The position numbers and the translations under genes are program-made. Below, piece by piece: positions 18,358-26,537 of a stretch of 64,000 bases of DNA (its first letter is position 1; every line of letters begins with the position of its first letter). The stretch is taken from assembly GCF_001514265.1 (NCBI RefSeq), contig NZ_KQ949002.1, positions 96,383 to 160,382 on the forward strand, written 5' to 3'. The notes below the pieces were generated by a model. That model did no database searches and was not told the DNA's origin. It saw nothing but the letters and a program-made list of their open reading frames with translations. This DNA is from Streptomyces resistomycificus (GTDB taxonomy: Bacteria > Actinomycetota > Actinomycetes > Streptomycetales > Streptomycetaceae).

Positions 18358-19656
18358 GTGGCCCGTGAACTCCCCGTCCGTGTGGTCCAGGACCCGAGCC
18401 TCGGCTTCAGCCGGCTGCCGTCCGCCACCCCGCCGCCCGACCTGGTCGTCGGCTTCGACCTGTGGGGCGAGAACGGCATCCGGGCCCGGATGTACGGCCC
18501 GGCGCTGCCGACACTGCCGTACGAGCGGCAGATCCCGCTGGAGACGACACCGGGGGAGGTCCGTTTGCTGACGGCCCGGCTGCGCCGCCTGTGGAGGGAG
18601 GAGTTCGTCGGGCTGCAGCCACTCGACGCACAGGGCCGGCCCGCGCCCGGCCGCCCGGACTTCCCGTACGCCACGCTCGTCGACCTGACGGGCGAGCCGC
18701 GGCAGGAGTTGGTGGGCGCGGTGTCGGAGCTGACGAAGTACGGCGCCCACCTGCTCTTCGACGTCCTGCTCGGCAGGGGCGGCGGCGCCATCAAGCGTTT
18801 CCGCGAGGAACTCGTCACCGTGCTGCGCTGCGAACGGCCGCTGCGCGTGCGCTTCGACTCCGACTTCCCCATTCCCTGGCCGATGCTGTGTCTGCCGCCC
18901 GACTCCGGGGACGAGCCGGGGCCGGCCGGACTGTTCCACCGTTTCCTCGGGCACCGGCACCTCGTCGAGCACACGGGCAGCCACTACGCGGAGATCGGGG
19001 AGGACCAGGCCGGTCCGCCGCCTGCGGTGCCGTCCGTGAGCCTCAACCACGACACCGGGATCGACCGGCGCGGCCGGACCCGGGCCGCCGAGGTCGCCGA
19101 GGTCCTCGCCCGCGGCGGCACCCTGACCGAGCGCACGACGCGCCCGCAGCTGGAGCGGGCTCTCGCGGACGCCGGCCTCGACGAGCAGCTGATGTACTTC
19201 TGGTGCCACGGCCAGTTCCAGTCGGCCGACCCCGAACCGCCCCACCTCGTCGTGAGGCTGACCGACCAGCGCCCCATCGACGCCTACACCGTGCAGGCCC
19301 ACCGCCCGCCCCGCCGCGCCTGCGTCCCGTTCCGGCCGTTCGTCCTGCTCAACGCCTGTTACGCGGGCCTGCCCGGCAACGCCGATCTCGCCTACCTCGG
19401 CCGCGCCCTCATCGAGACGGGCGCCCGGGGGGTCCTCGGTCCGCAGATAGAGATGCCTCAGGTGTTCGCGGCCGAGTACGCGCTGGAGTTCCTCACCCGC
19501 TATCTCGCCGGCGAAGGGACCGCGGGTGAGATCGCCCATGCCGTCGCCCGGCACTTCGCGGACGAACTGCACAACCCCCTGGGCTTCGCCTACGCCCTGC
19601 ACTGCGGCATGGACGCCCGACTGGAACGAGCCGATCCCGCGGAGGCGCCCTCATGA
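18358..19656 (+). CDS. CHAT domain (caspase-like) protease
   Basis: The GTG at 18358 is 5 nt after the previous stop, with GGAGG upstream. The 432-aa protein has an N-terminal alpha/beta region (about 1-200) and a C-terminal CHAT domain: YFWCHGQFQ carries the catalytic His284 and FVLLNACYAG the catalytic Cys334, followed by the typical GRALIETGARGVLGPQIEMP and FYxxF-like helices. CHAT enzymes are separase/caspase-clan cysteine proteases. In gene pairs with STAND NTPases they are thought to be the effector that is switched on by the sensor. No signal peptide is seen, so it acts in the cytoplasm. Both catalytic residues are intact. Confidence 0.88.
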   Translation: MARELPVRVVQDPSLGFSRLPSATPPPDLVVGFDLWGENGIRARMYGPALPTLPYERQIPLETTPGEVRLLTARLRRLWREEFVGLQPLDAQGRPAPGRPDFPYATLVDLTGEPRQELVGAVSELTKYGAHLLFDVLLGRGGGAIKRFREELVTVLRCERPLRVRFDSDFPIPWPMLCLPPDSGDEPGPAGLFHRFLGHRHLVEHTGSHYAEIGEDQAGPPPAVPSVSLNHDTGIDRRGRTRAAEVAEVLARGGTLTERTTRPQLERALADAGLDEQLMYFWCHGQFQSADPEPPHLVVRLTDQRPIDAYTVQAHRPPRRACVPFRPFVLLNACYAGLPGNADLAYLGRALIETGARGVLGPQIEMPQVFAAEYALEFLTRYLAGEGTAGEIAHAVARHFADELHNPLGFAYALHCGMDARLERADPAEAPS

Positions 19657-20633
19657 CCCGTGCCGATGTACGTGTCGTCGATCTCGGCTCGGACGGCCGG
19701 CTCCTGGAGGACACCGCCGGCGGTCTCCGCCCGGTCCCCGCGCACCGTCTCGCCGCCCACTTCGCCGAGGAGCTCGCCCCTCCGGCCTGGGCCACGGACC
19801 TGCTCGTCTACGTCCACGGCTGGCAGGCCACGCCGGACTCCGCGCTGACGGCCGTCCACCGGCTGCTCGCGCTGGCGGCGGCGCGATACGACGACACCCG
19901 CTACCCGCGGCTCCAGCCCTGGCGTCCGTGGACCGTGCTGATCCGCTGGCCCTCCCGCTCCCTGCCCTCCCTCGGCGGCTACCGCCGTATCCGCGACCGG
20001 GCGCACGTCATGGGCACGGACGGACACGCCGCGCGGGTCGTCGGGCGGCTGCTCGGTCACCTCGACGCTCACCGGGCCGATCCCGGGACGGCTCCGGTGC
20101 TGGCCAACCGGGACGGTCAGTACCTGCACCTGGTCGGGCACTCCTTCGGCTGCCGCTTCCTGTGCGAGGCCGTGCAGTGGGCGGCGGAGGAGGAGCCGCT
20201 GACGCTGGGGTGGAGCACGCCGGCGCCCCCGGGCCGGCCCTTCACCGTCGACTCGATGCTGCTGCTGCAGATGGCGGCCCCGCGTGACGTCTTCGCGACC
20301 GGGTTCCCCGCGCTGGCCCGGGCGCCCCTGCGCGGGCCGGTCGTCGCGACGTACTCGCAGCACGACCGGGCCACCGGCTTCTGGCATCTGCGGGCCGAGA
20401 AACGGGCGGGCGTCGGCTACGCGGGCATCGGTACCGCGCCCGCCCCGGTCTCCGCGATCCGGATGCTGCCGCCGGACACGCCGTACCCGCTGGCCACGCT
20501 CGACCACCGCTTCGTCAGTGTCGACGCGAGCGAGGTCTTCGTGCGCGGGAGCGGCCTGGCGGGCGCCCACTCGGACCATCTGCGGCCGGAGACCGCCCAC
20601 CTGCTGCTGTCCCTGGCCGGCCACTGCCGGTGA
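19653..20633 (+). CDS. Alpha/beta hydrolase at the end of the STAND-CHAT operon
   Basis: The ATG overlaps the CHAT gene stop (ATGA), so the two are translationally coupled. The 326-aa protein shows an alpha/beta-hydrolase oxyanion-hole segment (LLVYVHGWQATPDSAL, about 49-64) and a nucleophile elbow HLVGHSFGCRF with Ser164; a DHRF segment near residue 288 could supply the catalytic histidine. It resembles DUF900-like or lipase-like hydrolases. Whether it is a lipase, esterase or peptidase is not visible. It could be a proenzyme cleaved by the CHAT protease or a second effector; that is inference from position only. Confidence 0.75.
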   Translation: MTRADVRVVDLGSDGRLLEDTAGGLRPVPAHRLAAHFAEELAPPAWATDLLVYVHGWQATPDSALTAVHRLLALAAARYDDTRYPRLQPWRPWTVLIRWPSRSLPSLGGYRRIRDRAHVMGTDGHAARVVGRLLGHLDAHRADPGTAPVLANRDGQYLHLVGHSFGCRFLCEAVQWAAEEEPLTLGWSTPAPPGRPFTVDSMLLLQMAAPRDVFATGFPALARAPLRGPVVATYSQHDRATGFWHLRAEKRAGVGYAGIGTAPAPVSAIRMLPPDTPYPLATLDHRFVSVDASEVFVRGSGLAGAHSDHLRPETAHLLLSLAGHCR

Positions 20634-20693
20634 GGAACCGCGTGGCCGGTCGCGCTGACCGCGGGCGGGCGGGCCCCGGTGGGGGCATCAGCC

Positions 20694-20972
20694 TCATTCG
20701 GCCTTGGAAGCGCCCTGGGAACCGGCGGCGGACTCGGCCCTGGAGCCGGCCGGGGCCTCGCCGGACCCGGCGGCGGCCGCGTCCGTGTCCGGTGCCTCCT
20801 TGAACTCGACCCTGCCCATGTGGCGGTTCATGGACTTCATCAGGGCCCACACGGCCAGGGCCATCGCCGCGAAGACGATGAAGCCGAGGACGCCGGGGGT
20901 GACCTTGTCCTCGTCGACCTCCTTGGCGAGGGTGGCGAGGTGCGTCATTGCCAGGCTTGCGCTTGCGCTCAT
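20694..20972 (-). CDS. Small single-pass membrane protein downstream of mca
   Basis: The 92-aa product has an N-terminal stretch THLATLAKEVDEDKVTPG, one membrane helix (VLGFIVFAAMALAVWALMK) and a charged then Ala/Gly/Ser-rich tail. The ATG at 20972 begins 1 nt after the mca stop codon, so it is cotranslated with mca. The function is unknown. An in-frame ATG upstream at 20999 would overlap mca and is less likely. Confidence 0.7.
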   Translation of the reverse strand: MSASASLAMTHLATLAKEVDEDKVTPGVLGFIVFAAMALAVWALMKSMNRHMGRVEFKEAPDTDAAAAGSGEAPAGSRAESAAGSQGASKAE

Positions 20973-20973
20973 G

Positions 20974-21855
20974 TCAGGCATTGTCGCGGATGCCCGCAAA
21001 GAGGTCGTCCTCGGGGAGGGAGGTATCGACGAGCGCCTTCGCGAGCTCGTACTCCTCGGTGGGCCAGACCTCCTTCTGGATCTCCATCGGGACGCGGAAC
21101 CAGCCGCCGTCGGGGTCGATCTGCGTGGCGTGCGCGATCAGGGCCTTGTCGCGGATCTCGAAGAAGTCGGCGCACGGGATGTGCGTGGTCAGCGTGCGCT
21201 CGGTGCGCTCGAACTCGCTCCAGCGCTTGAGCCAGTCCGCGTACGGCGACTCCATGCCCCGCTCCAGCAGCGCGTTGTGCAGCGCCTCGGTGCGGGGACG
21301 GTTGAAGCCCTGGTTGTAGTAGAGCTTCTGCGGCTGGTACGCCGGTCCGAACTCGTCCTCCGGGTACTTCCCGGTGTCCGCCGCGCCCTCGAACGCCACC
21401 ATCGAGATCTTGTGGGTCATGATGTGGTCGGGGTGCGGGTAGCCGCCGTTCTCGTCGTACGTCGTGATGACCTGCGGACGGAACGAGCGGATCTTCCGCA
21501 CCAGCTCGCCGGCCGCGGTGTCGACGTCCTCCAGGGCGAAGCAGCCCTCGGGGAGCGGCGGCAGCGGGTCGCCCTCGGGGAGGCCGGAGTCGACGAAGCC
21601 GAGCCACTCCTGCTTCACGCCGAGGATCTCGCGGGCCTCGTCCATCTCCTTCTTGCGTACCTCGTGGATGTGCTCCTCGATGTACCTGTCGCCCTGCAAC
21701 TTCGGATTGAGGATGGAACCGCGCTCCCCTCCCGTGCAGGTCACGACCAGCACGTCCACCCCCTCGGACACGTACTTCGCCATGGTGGCCGCGCCCTTGC
21801 TCGACTCGTCGTCGGGGTGGGCGTGCACGGCCATCAATCGCAGCTGGTCAGTCAA
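20974..21855 (-). CDS. mca: Mycothiol S-conjugate amidase
   Basis: The 293-aa protein starts MTDQLRLMAVHAHPDDESSKG; AHPDDE is the zinc-binding motif of the PIG-L/MshB/Mca family, and PHPDHIMTHK near residue 140 gives the third ligand. The length and the EEHIHEVRKKEMDEA segment favour Mca over MshB. Mca cleaves the amide bond of mycothiol-toxin conjugates so the mercapturic acid can be exported, the actinobacterial counterpart of glutathione detoxification. It is divergent from the DUF4307 gene and followed by a small membrane protein gene. Confidence 0.93.
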   Translation of the reverse strand: MTDQLRLMAVHAHPDDESSKGAATMAKYVSEGVDVLVVTCTGGERGSILNPKLQGDRYIEEHIHEVRKKEMDEAREILGVKQEWLGFVDSGLPEGDPLPPLPEGCFALEDVDTAAGELVRKIRSFRPQVITTYDENGGYPHPDHIMTHKISMVAFEGAADTGKYPEDEFGPAYQPQKLYYNQGFNRPRTEALHNALLERGMESPYADWLKRWSEFERTERTLTTHIPCADFFEIRDKALIAHATQIDPDGGWFRVPMEIQKEVWPTEEYELAKALVDTSLPEDDLFAGIRDNA

Positions 21856-21909
21856 GACTCAATCCTCGTAAGTCGGCGCCCGGTGTGACCGGGTGCGATG
21901 GGCTGCTTC

Positions 21910-21915
21910 TATAGT
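21910..21915 (+). promoter_or_regulatory. Candidate -10 box TATAGT for the DUF4307 gene
   Basis: TATAGT lies 54 nt before the ATG at 21970 in the divergent mca/DUF4307 gap. A GTGACC-like -35 is present upstream at about 19-nt spacing, slightly long for a vegetative promoter. Weak prediction. Confidence 0.35.
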
Positions 21916-21969
21916 GACCGAATCGGAGGGCCAATAATTCCGGGCCCCGGTCCCGCCGAGAGGACGATC

Positions 21970-22368
21970 ATGAGTACGGCGAGCACGCGACTGCCCGAGG
22001 GCCGTTACGGCCGCTCCTCGGACGAACGCGCCGACCACAAGCTCAAGATCGTCGGTGCCGCCCTCGCCGCTCTGCTGCTCGCCCTCATCGGTTACTTCGC
22101 GTATCACTACGTCGGCCAGAACAAGATCAGCGCCGAGGTCATCACCTTCGAGCAGGGCAAGGACGCTGTGCGGGTGCACCTGGAGGTCCGCAAGGACTCC
22201 GGGGCCGACGGCTACTGCACGGTGCGCTCCCAGGCGGAGGACGGCGCCGAGGTGGGCCGGGCCGATTTCCACTTCGACGGCGACGCCACCCGCATCGACA
22301 AGGTCGTCACGCTCCGCACGACGGCCCCGGGCACGACGGCCGAGCTGCTCGGCTGTCACGCCGACTAG
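21970..22368 (+). CDS. DUF4307 membrane-anchored protein
   Basis: The 132-aa protein has a charged N-terminus (LPEGRYGRSSDERADHKLK), one membrane helix (IVGAALAALLLALIGYFAYHY) and an extracytoplasmic beta-rich domain with two cysteines (DGYCTVRS, LLGCHAD) likely to form a disulfide. The RYG...D..LK prefix and layout match DUF4307, an actinobacterial family found next to mca. Its function is not known; the genome linkage to mycothiol metabolism is suggestive only. The start has GAGAGGA 6-10 nt upstream. Confidence 0.82.
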   Translation: MSTASTRLPEGRYGRSSDERADHKLKIVGAALAALLLALIGYFAYHYVGQNKISAEVITFEQGKDAVRVHLEVRKDSGADGYCTVRSQAEDGAEVGRADFHFDGDATRIDKVVTLRTTAPGTTAELLGCHAD

Positions 22369-22426
22369 GACCTCCGTCGTAGTACGTAGACGCTCAGCAA
22401 CCGAACGACGCTGACCTGCGGCGACG

Positions 22427-22475
22427 GAATTCTGAGGCTTATGTCCTCCCCCTTGGGCCGCTGAATTGTTAGGCT
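22427..22475 (+). promoter_or_regulatory. Direct repeat GAATTSTKAGGCT in the greA leader region
   Basis: GAATTCTGAGGCT (22427-22439) and GAATTGTTAGGCT (22463-22475) differ at two positions and are 36 bp apart, 80-130 nt upstream of greA. TAGGCT in the second copy resembles a -10 hexamer. They may be tandem promoter elements or a duplicated protein site; no clear -35 was found. Confidence 0.35.
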
Positions 22476-22555
22476 CGTGGTTTCGCCCTTCCGTGAAGGA
22501 ACATTCTTCTGGGTAGGGCGATGCTTTGTATTCCCAGTACCTACGAGGAGCACCT

Positions 22556-23056
22556 GTGACCCAGACCAGCGAGAACGTCACCTGGCTGACCCAGGAGGCG
22601 TACAACCAGCTCAAGGCCGAGCTGGAGTACCTGTCTGGTCCTGCGCGCACGGAGATCGCCGCCAAGATCGCGGCCGCGCGCGAGGAGGGCGACCTGCGCG
22701 AGAACGGCGGGTACCACGCGGCCAAGGAGGAGCAGGGCAAGCAGGAGCTCCGCGTGCGCCAGCTGACCCAGCTCCTGGAGAACGCCAAGGTCGGTGAGGC
22801 GCCGGCCTCGGCCGACGGCACGGTGGCGCCCGGCATGGTCGTGACGATCGCCTTCGACGGCGACGAGGACGACACCGTGACCTTCCTGCTCGCCTCGCGC
22901 GAGTACGCGAGCGCCGATGTCGAGACGTACTCCCCGCAGTCCCCGCTGGGTTCCGGCGTGATCGGCCACAAGGTCGGCGAGGACGCGCAGTACGAGCTGC
23001 CCAACGGCAGGAAGGCCTCGGTGAAGATCCTCAAGGCCGAGCCCTACAGCGGCTGA
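22556..23056 (+). CDS. greA: Transcription elongation factor GreA
   Basis: The 166-aa protein has the GreA layout: an N-terminal coiled coil (TWLTQEAYNQLKAELEYL to QLLENAKV, about 8-78) with the acidic tip EEGDLRENGGYHAAKE, whose Asp/Glu reach into the RNA polymerase secondary channel and trigger cleavage of backtracked RNA, and a C-terminal FKBP-like domain (SPLGSGVIGHKVGE). The GTG at 22556 has GAGGAG 5 nt upstream. It is a single gene ending at a shared terminator with the convergent ABC exporter. Confidence 0.95.
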   Translation: MTQTSENVTWLTQEAYNQLKAELEYLSGPARTEIAAKIAAAREEGDLRENGGYHAAKEEQGKQELRVRQLTQLLENAKVGEAPASADGTVAPGMVVTIAFDGDEDDTVTFLLASREYASADVETYSPQSPLGSGVIGHKVGEDAQYELPNGRKASVKILKAEPYSG

Positions 23057-23082
23057 CCCAGCCCCCGCATGCCCTTGGCGAG

Positions 23083-23109
23083 CCCCCGGCGTCCCTCGGA
23101 CGCCGGGGG
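23083..23109. terminator. Bidirectional terminator between greA and the DrrAB exporter
   Basis: A perfect 12-bp stem CCCCCGGCGTCC / GGACGCCGGGGG closes a CTC loop in the 58-bp gap between the convergent genes. There is no U tract, common for Streptomyces terminators. Confidence 0.8.
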
Positions 23110-23114
23110 CGTCG

Positions 23115-23960
23115 TCATGCCGTCGCCGATCGGTACTTGCGCACCGACAGGGTCCTGAAGATGACGATGATCAGGATCGAGTAGAGCAGGGAGGCCCAGA
23201 CGGGGTGCTGCATCGGCCAGGCGTCGGAGGTCGAGACCCCCGGGTTGCCGAAGAGCACACGGCAGGCCTGGACGGTGGCGCTGAACGGGTTCCAGTCGGC
23301 GACATGGCGCAGCCAGGGCGTCATCCGGCTGGAGTCCACGAACGCGTTCGAGATGAAGGTGACCGGGAAGAGCCAGATCAGCCCGCCGGAGGTGGCCGCC
23401 TCGGGGGTGCGCACGGACAGGCCGATGAGCGCGCCGATCCAGGTGAACGCGTATCCCGCCAGGAGCAGCAGCCCGAAGGCTCCGAGCACCTCCACGGCGT
23501 TGGTGTGGGTCCGCCATCCGACCAGCAGGGCGACGACCGCCAGCACGAGCAGGGTGAGCGCGGTCTGCACCAGGTCGGCGAGCGTCCGCCCGGTCAGCAC
23601 CGCGCCACGCGCCATGGGCAGTGAGCGGAACCGGTCGATGAGCCCCTTGTGCATGTCGTCGGCGATGCCCGCTCCGGCGCCCGCGGTGGCGAAGGTGACC
23701 GTCTGCGCGAAGATGCCCGCCATGAGGAACTCGCGGTAGACGGCGGGGTCGGTGGTGCCGCCGATGTTCATCGACCCGCCGAAGACATAGCTGAACAGCA
23801 CCACGAACATGATCGGCTGGATGAGCCCGAAGATGACCATCTCCGGGATGCGGGACATCCTGATGAGGTTGCGCTTGGCGACGACCAGCGAGTCGCGGAT
23901 GGACTGGGTGACGGGATTGCCGGGCGCCGTGATCCGCGCGGCGTCGGTGACGGCGCTCAC
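23115..23960 (-). CDS. ABC-2 type drug/lipid exporter permease (DrrB-like)
   Basis: The 281-aa protein has six membrane helices and the ABC2 signature in MSRIPEMVIFGLIQPIMFVVLF, MHKGLIDRFRSLPMARGAVL (the EAA-like loop) and FISNAFVDSSRMTPWLRHVADWNPFS, a segment typical of daunorubicin-resistance DrrB permeases. GTG 23960 overlaps the ATPase stop by GTGA, so the two subunits are coupled. The substrate is not predictable. It shares a terminator with greA. Confidence 0.9.
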   Translation of the reverse strand: MSAVTDAARITAPGNPVTQSIRDSLVVAKRNLIRMSRIPEMVIFGLIQPIMFVVLFSYVFGGSMNIGGTTDPAVYREFLMAGIFAQTVTFATAGAGAGIADDMHKGLIDRFRSLPMARGAVLTGRTLADLVQTALTLLVLAVVALLVGWRTHTNAVEVLGAFGLLLLAGYAFTWIGALIGLSVRTPEAATSGGLIWLFPVTFISNAFVDSSRMTPWLRHVADWNPFSATVQACRVLFGNPGVSTSDAWPMQHPVWASLLYSILIIVIFRTLSVRKYRSATA

Positions 23961-24967
23961 TTGGCTGCCTCCTTCTTGTTCCGGCGGTCCTTGCCGTCCG
24001 CCGCGGCGCCGTTCTCCTCGTCCTTCGTCTCGGCGACATGGCCGGTCAGGGAGAGGAACACGTCGTCCAGGGTGGGGCGGCGCAGGCCGATGTCGTCTAT
24101 CTCGATACCGCGGATGTCCAGTTCCCGGATGACCTCGGCGAGGAGCTTCGCGCCGCCGGTGACGGGCACGGTGAGCTTGCGGGTGTGTTCCTCGACGGTG
24201 GTCTCGCCCTTGCCGAAGCCGGCCAGCACCTCCCGGGCCGTGGGGACGTGCTCGCGTTCGTGCACCACGACCTCGACGCGTTCGCCGCCGGTGCGGGCCT
24301 TGAGCTGGTCGGAGGTACCGCGGGCGATGACCCGGCCGTGGTCGACCACGGCGATGTCGTGGGCGAGGTGATCGGCCTCTTCGAGGTACTGGGTGGTCAG
24401 CAGCAGCGTCGTGCCGCCCGAGACCAGCTGCTTGATGACCTCCCACAGCTGCTGGCGGTTGCGCGGGTCGAGGCCGGTCGTCGGCTCGTCCATGAACATC
24501 ACGGGCGGGGACACGACGAGCGCGGCGGCCAGGTCGAGGCGGCGGCGCATGCCGCCGGAGTAGGTCTTGGCGGGGCGGTCGGCGGCGTCCGCGAGGTTGA
24601 ACTGCTCGAGCAGTTCCTCGGCCCGGGCCTTCGCCGCCTTGGCCTTCATCTGGTAGAGCTGGCCGACCATCTGGATGTTCTCGCGGCCGGTCAGGTACTC
24701 GTCGACCGCGGCGAACTGGCCGGAGAGGCCGATGGAGCGTCGCACCTCGTTGGGCTGCTTCAGCACGTCGAGGCCGGCGACGACCGCCTTGCCGCTGTCG
24801 GGGCGCAGCAGGGTCGTCAGGCAGCGGACGGTGGTCGTCTTGCCCGCGCCGTTCGGCCCGAGCAGGCCCAGCACTGTGCCCTCGGGGACATCGAGGTCGA
24901 CGCCGTCCAGAGCCCTTACGTCGCCGAAGGTCTTGACCAGGCCTTCGGCGTAGATGGCGCCTGGCAT
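23957..24967 (-). CDS. ABC exporter ATP-binding protein (DrrA-like)
   Basis: The 336-aa ATPase has Walker A GPNGAGKTTT, Q-loop SGQFAAVDEYLTG, signature YSGGMRRRLDLAAAL, Walker B VMFMDEPTTGLD and H-loop TTQYLEEAD, with the DrrA-type C-terminal domain (RRPTLDDVFLSLTG) and a Lys-rich tail. ATG 24967 is chosen because GGAG lies 6 nt upstream; a GTG at 24979 would lengthen it by four residues. It pairs with the permease downstream. The palindrome at 25070-25085 lies about 100 bp upstream and may control the pair. Confidence 0.92.
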   Translation of the reverse strand: MPGAIYAEGLVKTFGDVRALDGVDLDVPEGTVLGLLGPNGAGKTTTVRCLTTLLRPDSGKAVVAGLDVLKQPNEVRRSIGLSGQFAAVDEYLTGRENIQMVGQLYQMKAKAAKARAEELLEQFNLADAADRPAKTYSGGMRRRLDLAAALVVSPPVMFMDEPTTGLDPRNRQQLWEVIKQLVSGGTTLLLTTQYLEEADHLAHDIAVVDHGRVIARGTSDQLKARTGGERVEVVVHEREHVPTAREVLAGFGKGETTVEEHTRKLTVPVTGGAKLLAEVIRELDIRGIEIDDIGLRRPTLDDVFLSLTGHVAETKDEENGAAADGKDRRNKKEAAK

Positions 24968-25069
24968 ATGAGTCTCCACGTCATTGGGGAATCTTCGAAA
25001 AGCCTAGGTTTGCGCATTTTGTTCCACCCGGTGGAGGGCGGAGGGGTGACTGGCACGAGACACACCGTA

Positions 25070-25085
25070 ACGCGATGTATCGCGT
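25070..25085. promoter_or_regulatory. Perfect palindrome ACGCGATGTATCGCGT, TetR-type operator candidate
   Basis: Seven-base arms ACGCGAT / ATCGCGT around GT give a perfect 16-bp palindrome in the gap between the exporter ATPase gene (start 24967) and the end of ilvA (25163). The shape and spacing fit a TetR-family operator. No regulator gene adjoins it, so any repressor must act from elsewhere. Confidence 0.6.
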
Positions 25086-25162
25086 CTCTCAATGGAATTT
25101 CTCGAACGAGTGACAAGCGGGCCCCGTCGGAGCCCCTTCAACGCCCCGCCGACGCCCTGACC

Positions 25163-26392
25163 TCAGGCGATGACCGTGTAGCCCGCGTCGCGCAGGGCCT
25201 GGCCGACCTCGGCGCAGTGTGCCGGGCCCTTCGTCTCCAGGTGCAGCTCGACCTCCGCCTCCGTGAGCCCGAGCCGCGGATCGGTCCGGACGTGGCCCAC
25301 ATCGAGGACGTTAGCGTCCACCACTGACAACACCCCGAGAAGCGTAGCGAGGGCGCCCGGCCGGTCCGTCAGCCTGAGCCGTACGGCCAGGTAGCGGCCC
25401 TGCGCGGCCATGCCGTGGGTCAGGATCCGCTGCAGCAGCAACGGGTCGACGTTGCCGCCGGACAGCACCGCGACGACCGGCCCCTCGAAGGAACCGGGGT
25501 CACTCAGCAGCGCCGCGACCGGGCTCGCCCCGGCCGGTTCGACGACCAGCTTGGCCCGTTCCAGGCACAGCAGCAGCGCGGTGGACAGCTCGTCCTCCGT
25601 CACCGTGCGCACCTCGTCCACCAGATCGCCGACGATCCCGAACGGCACGTCGCCCGGCCGCCCGACCTTGATGCCGTCGGCCATCGTCGCCGGGTTCTCG
25701 ATCGACACCGGGCGCCCCGCGGCCAGCGACGGAGGGTAGGCGGCCGCGCCCGCCGCCTGCACGCCCACGATCCGCACGTCGGGGCGCAGCGCCTTCACGG
25801 CGACCGCGATACCGGCCGCGAGTCCGCCGCCACCGACGCCCACGACGATCGTGCGCACCTCCGGGCACTGCTCCAGGATCTCCAGGCCGACCGTGCCCTG
25901 ACCGGCGATGATGTCGGGGTGGTCGAACGGGTGGATGAACACCGCGCCGGTCGACTCCGCGTACTCCTGCGCGGCGGCCAGCGTCTCGTCGACCACCTGG
26001 CCGTGCAGCCGCACCTCGGCGCCGTAGTGCCGGGTGGCGCTGATCTTGGGCAGCGGGGCGCCCATCGGCATGAACACCGTCGAACGCACCCCGAGCAGCG
26101 ACGACGCCAGTGCCACGCCCTGCGCGTGGTTGCCCGCGCTGGCGGCCACGACACCGGCGGCCCGCTCCTCGGGCAGCAGTCCGGCGATGCGGACGTACGC
26201 GCCACGCAGCTTGAACGATCCCGTCCGCTGGAGGTTCTCGCACTTGAAGTGGACCGGCGCGCCGACCAGCTGGGTCAGGTGCCGGCTGCCCTCCATCGCG
26301 GTCGCCCGCGCCACGCCCGAGAGCATCTTCTGGGCACCGCGCACGTCGTCGAGTGTCACCGGCGGCACGGAGGGGGCCTCACGGTAGTTCAT
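25163..26392 (-). CDS. ilvA: Threonine dehydratase (threonine ammonia-lyase), catabolic-type with C-terminal ACT domain
   Basis: The 409-aa PLP enzyme has the catalytic-lysine motif RTGSFKLRGAYVRI (about 55-68), the ASAGNHAQGVA loop (about 82-92) and the phosphate-binding GVGGGGLAAGI (about 181-191). Residues about 325-405 are an ACT-like domain (AVRLRLTDRPGALATLLGVL). It deaminates threonine to 2-oxobutyrate, which feeds isoleucine synthesis or propionyl-CoA. One ACT domain and this length resemble the shorter biodegradative/actinobacterial form rather than E. coli IlvA with two. It is divergent from a MarR gene. Confidence 0.92.
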   Translation of the reverse strand: MNYREAPSVPPVTLDDVRGAQKMLSGVARATAMEGSRHLTQLVGAPVHFKCENLQRTGSFKLRGAYVRIAGLLPEERAAGVVAASAGNHAQGVALASSLLGVRSTVFMPMGAPLPKISATRHYGAEVRLHGQVVDETLAAAQEYAESTGAVFIHPFDHPDIIAGQGTVGLEILEQCPEVRTIVVGVGGGGLAAGIAVAVKALRPDVRIVGVQAAGAAAYPPSLAAGRPVSIENPATMADGIKVGRPGDVPFGIVGDLVDEVRTVTEDELSTALLLCLERAKLVVEPAGASPVAALLSDPGSFEGPVVAVLSGGNVDPLLLQRILTHGMAAQGRYLAVRLRLTDRPGALATLLGVLSVVDANVLDVGHVRTDPRLGLTEAEVELHLETKGPAHCAEVGQALRDAGYTVIA

Positions 26393-26537
26393 GACTCGAG
26401 TCTCGCAGTTCACACGCGCTGACCGTCGCTGTGACCAACCTCCGAGACTGGTTTGCGCAGCCCCGGTACGGCCCGCCTTCCGGCCGCGTACCCTGTCCCC
26501 CAACCCAGCACCCCTTTCATGAAGTGAGCCCCCGGCC

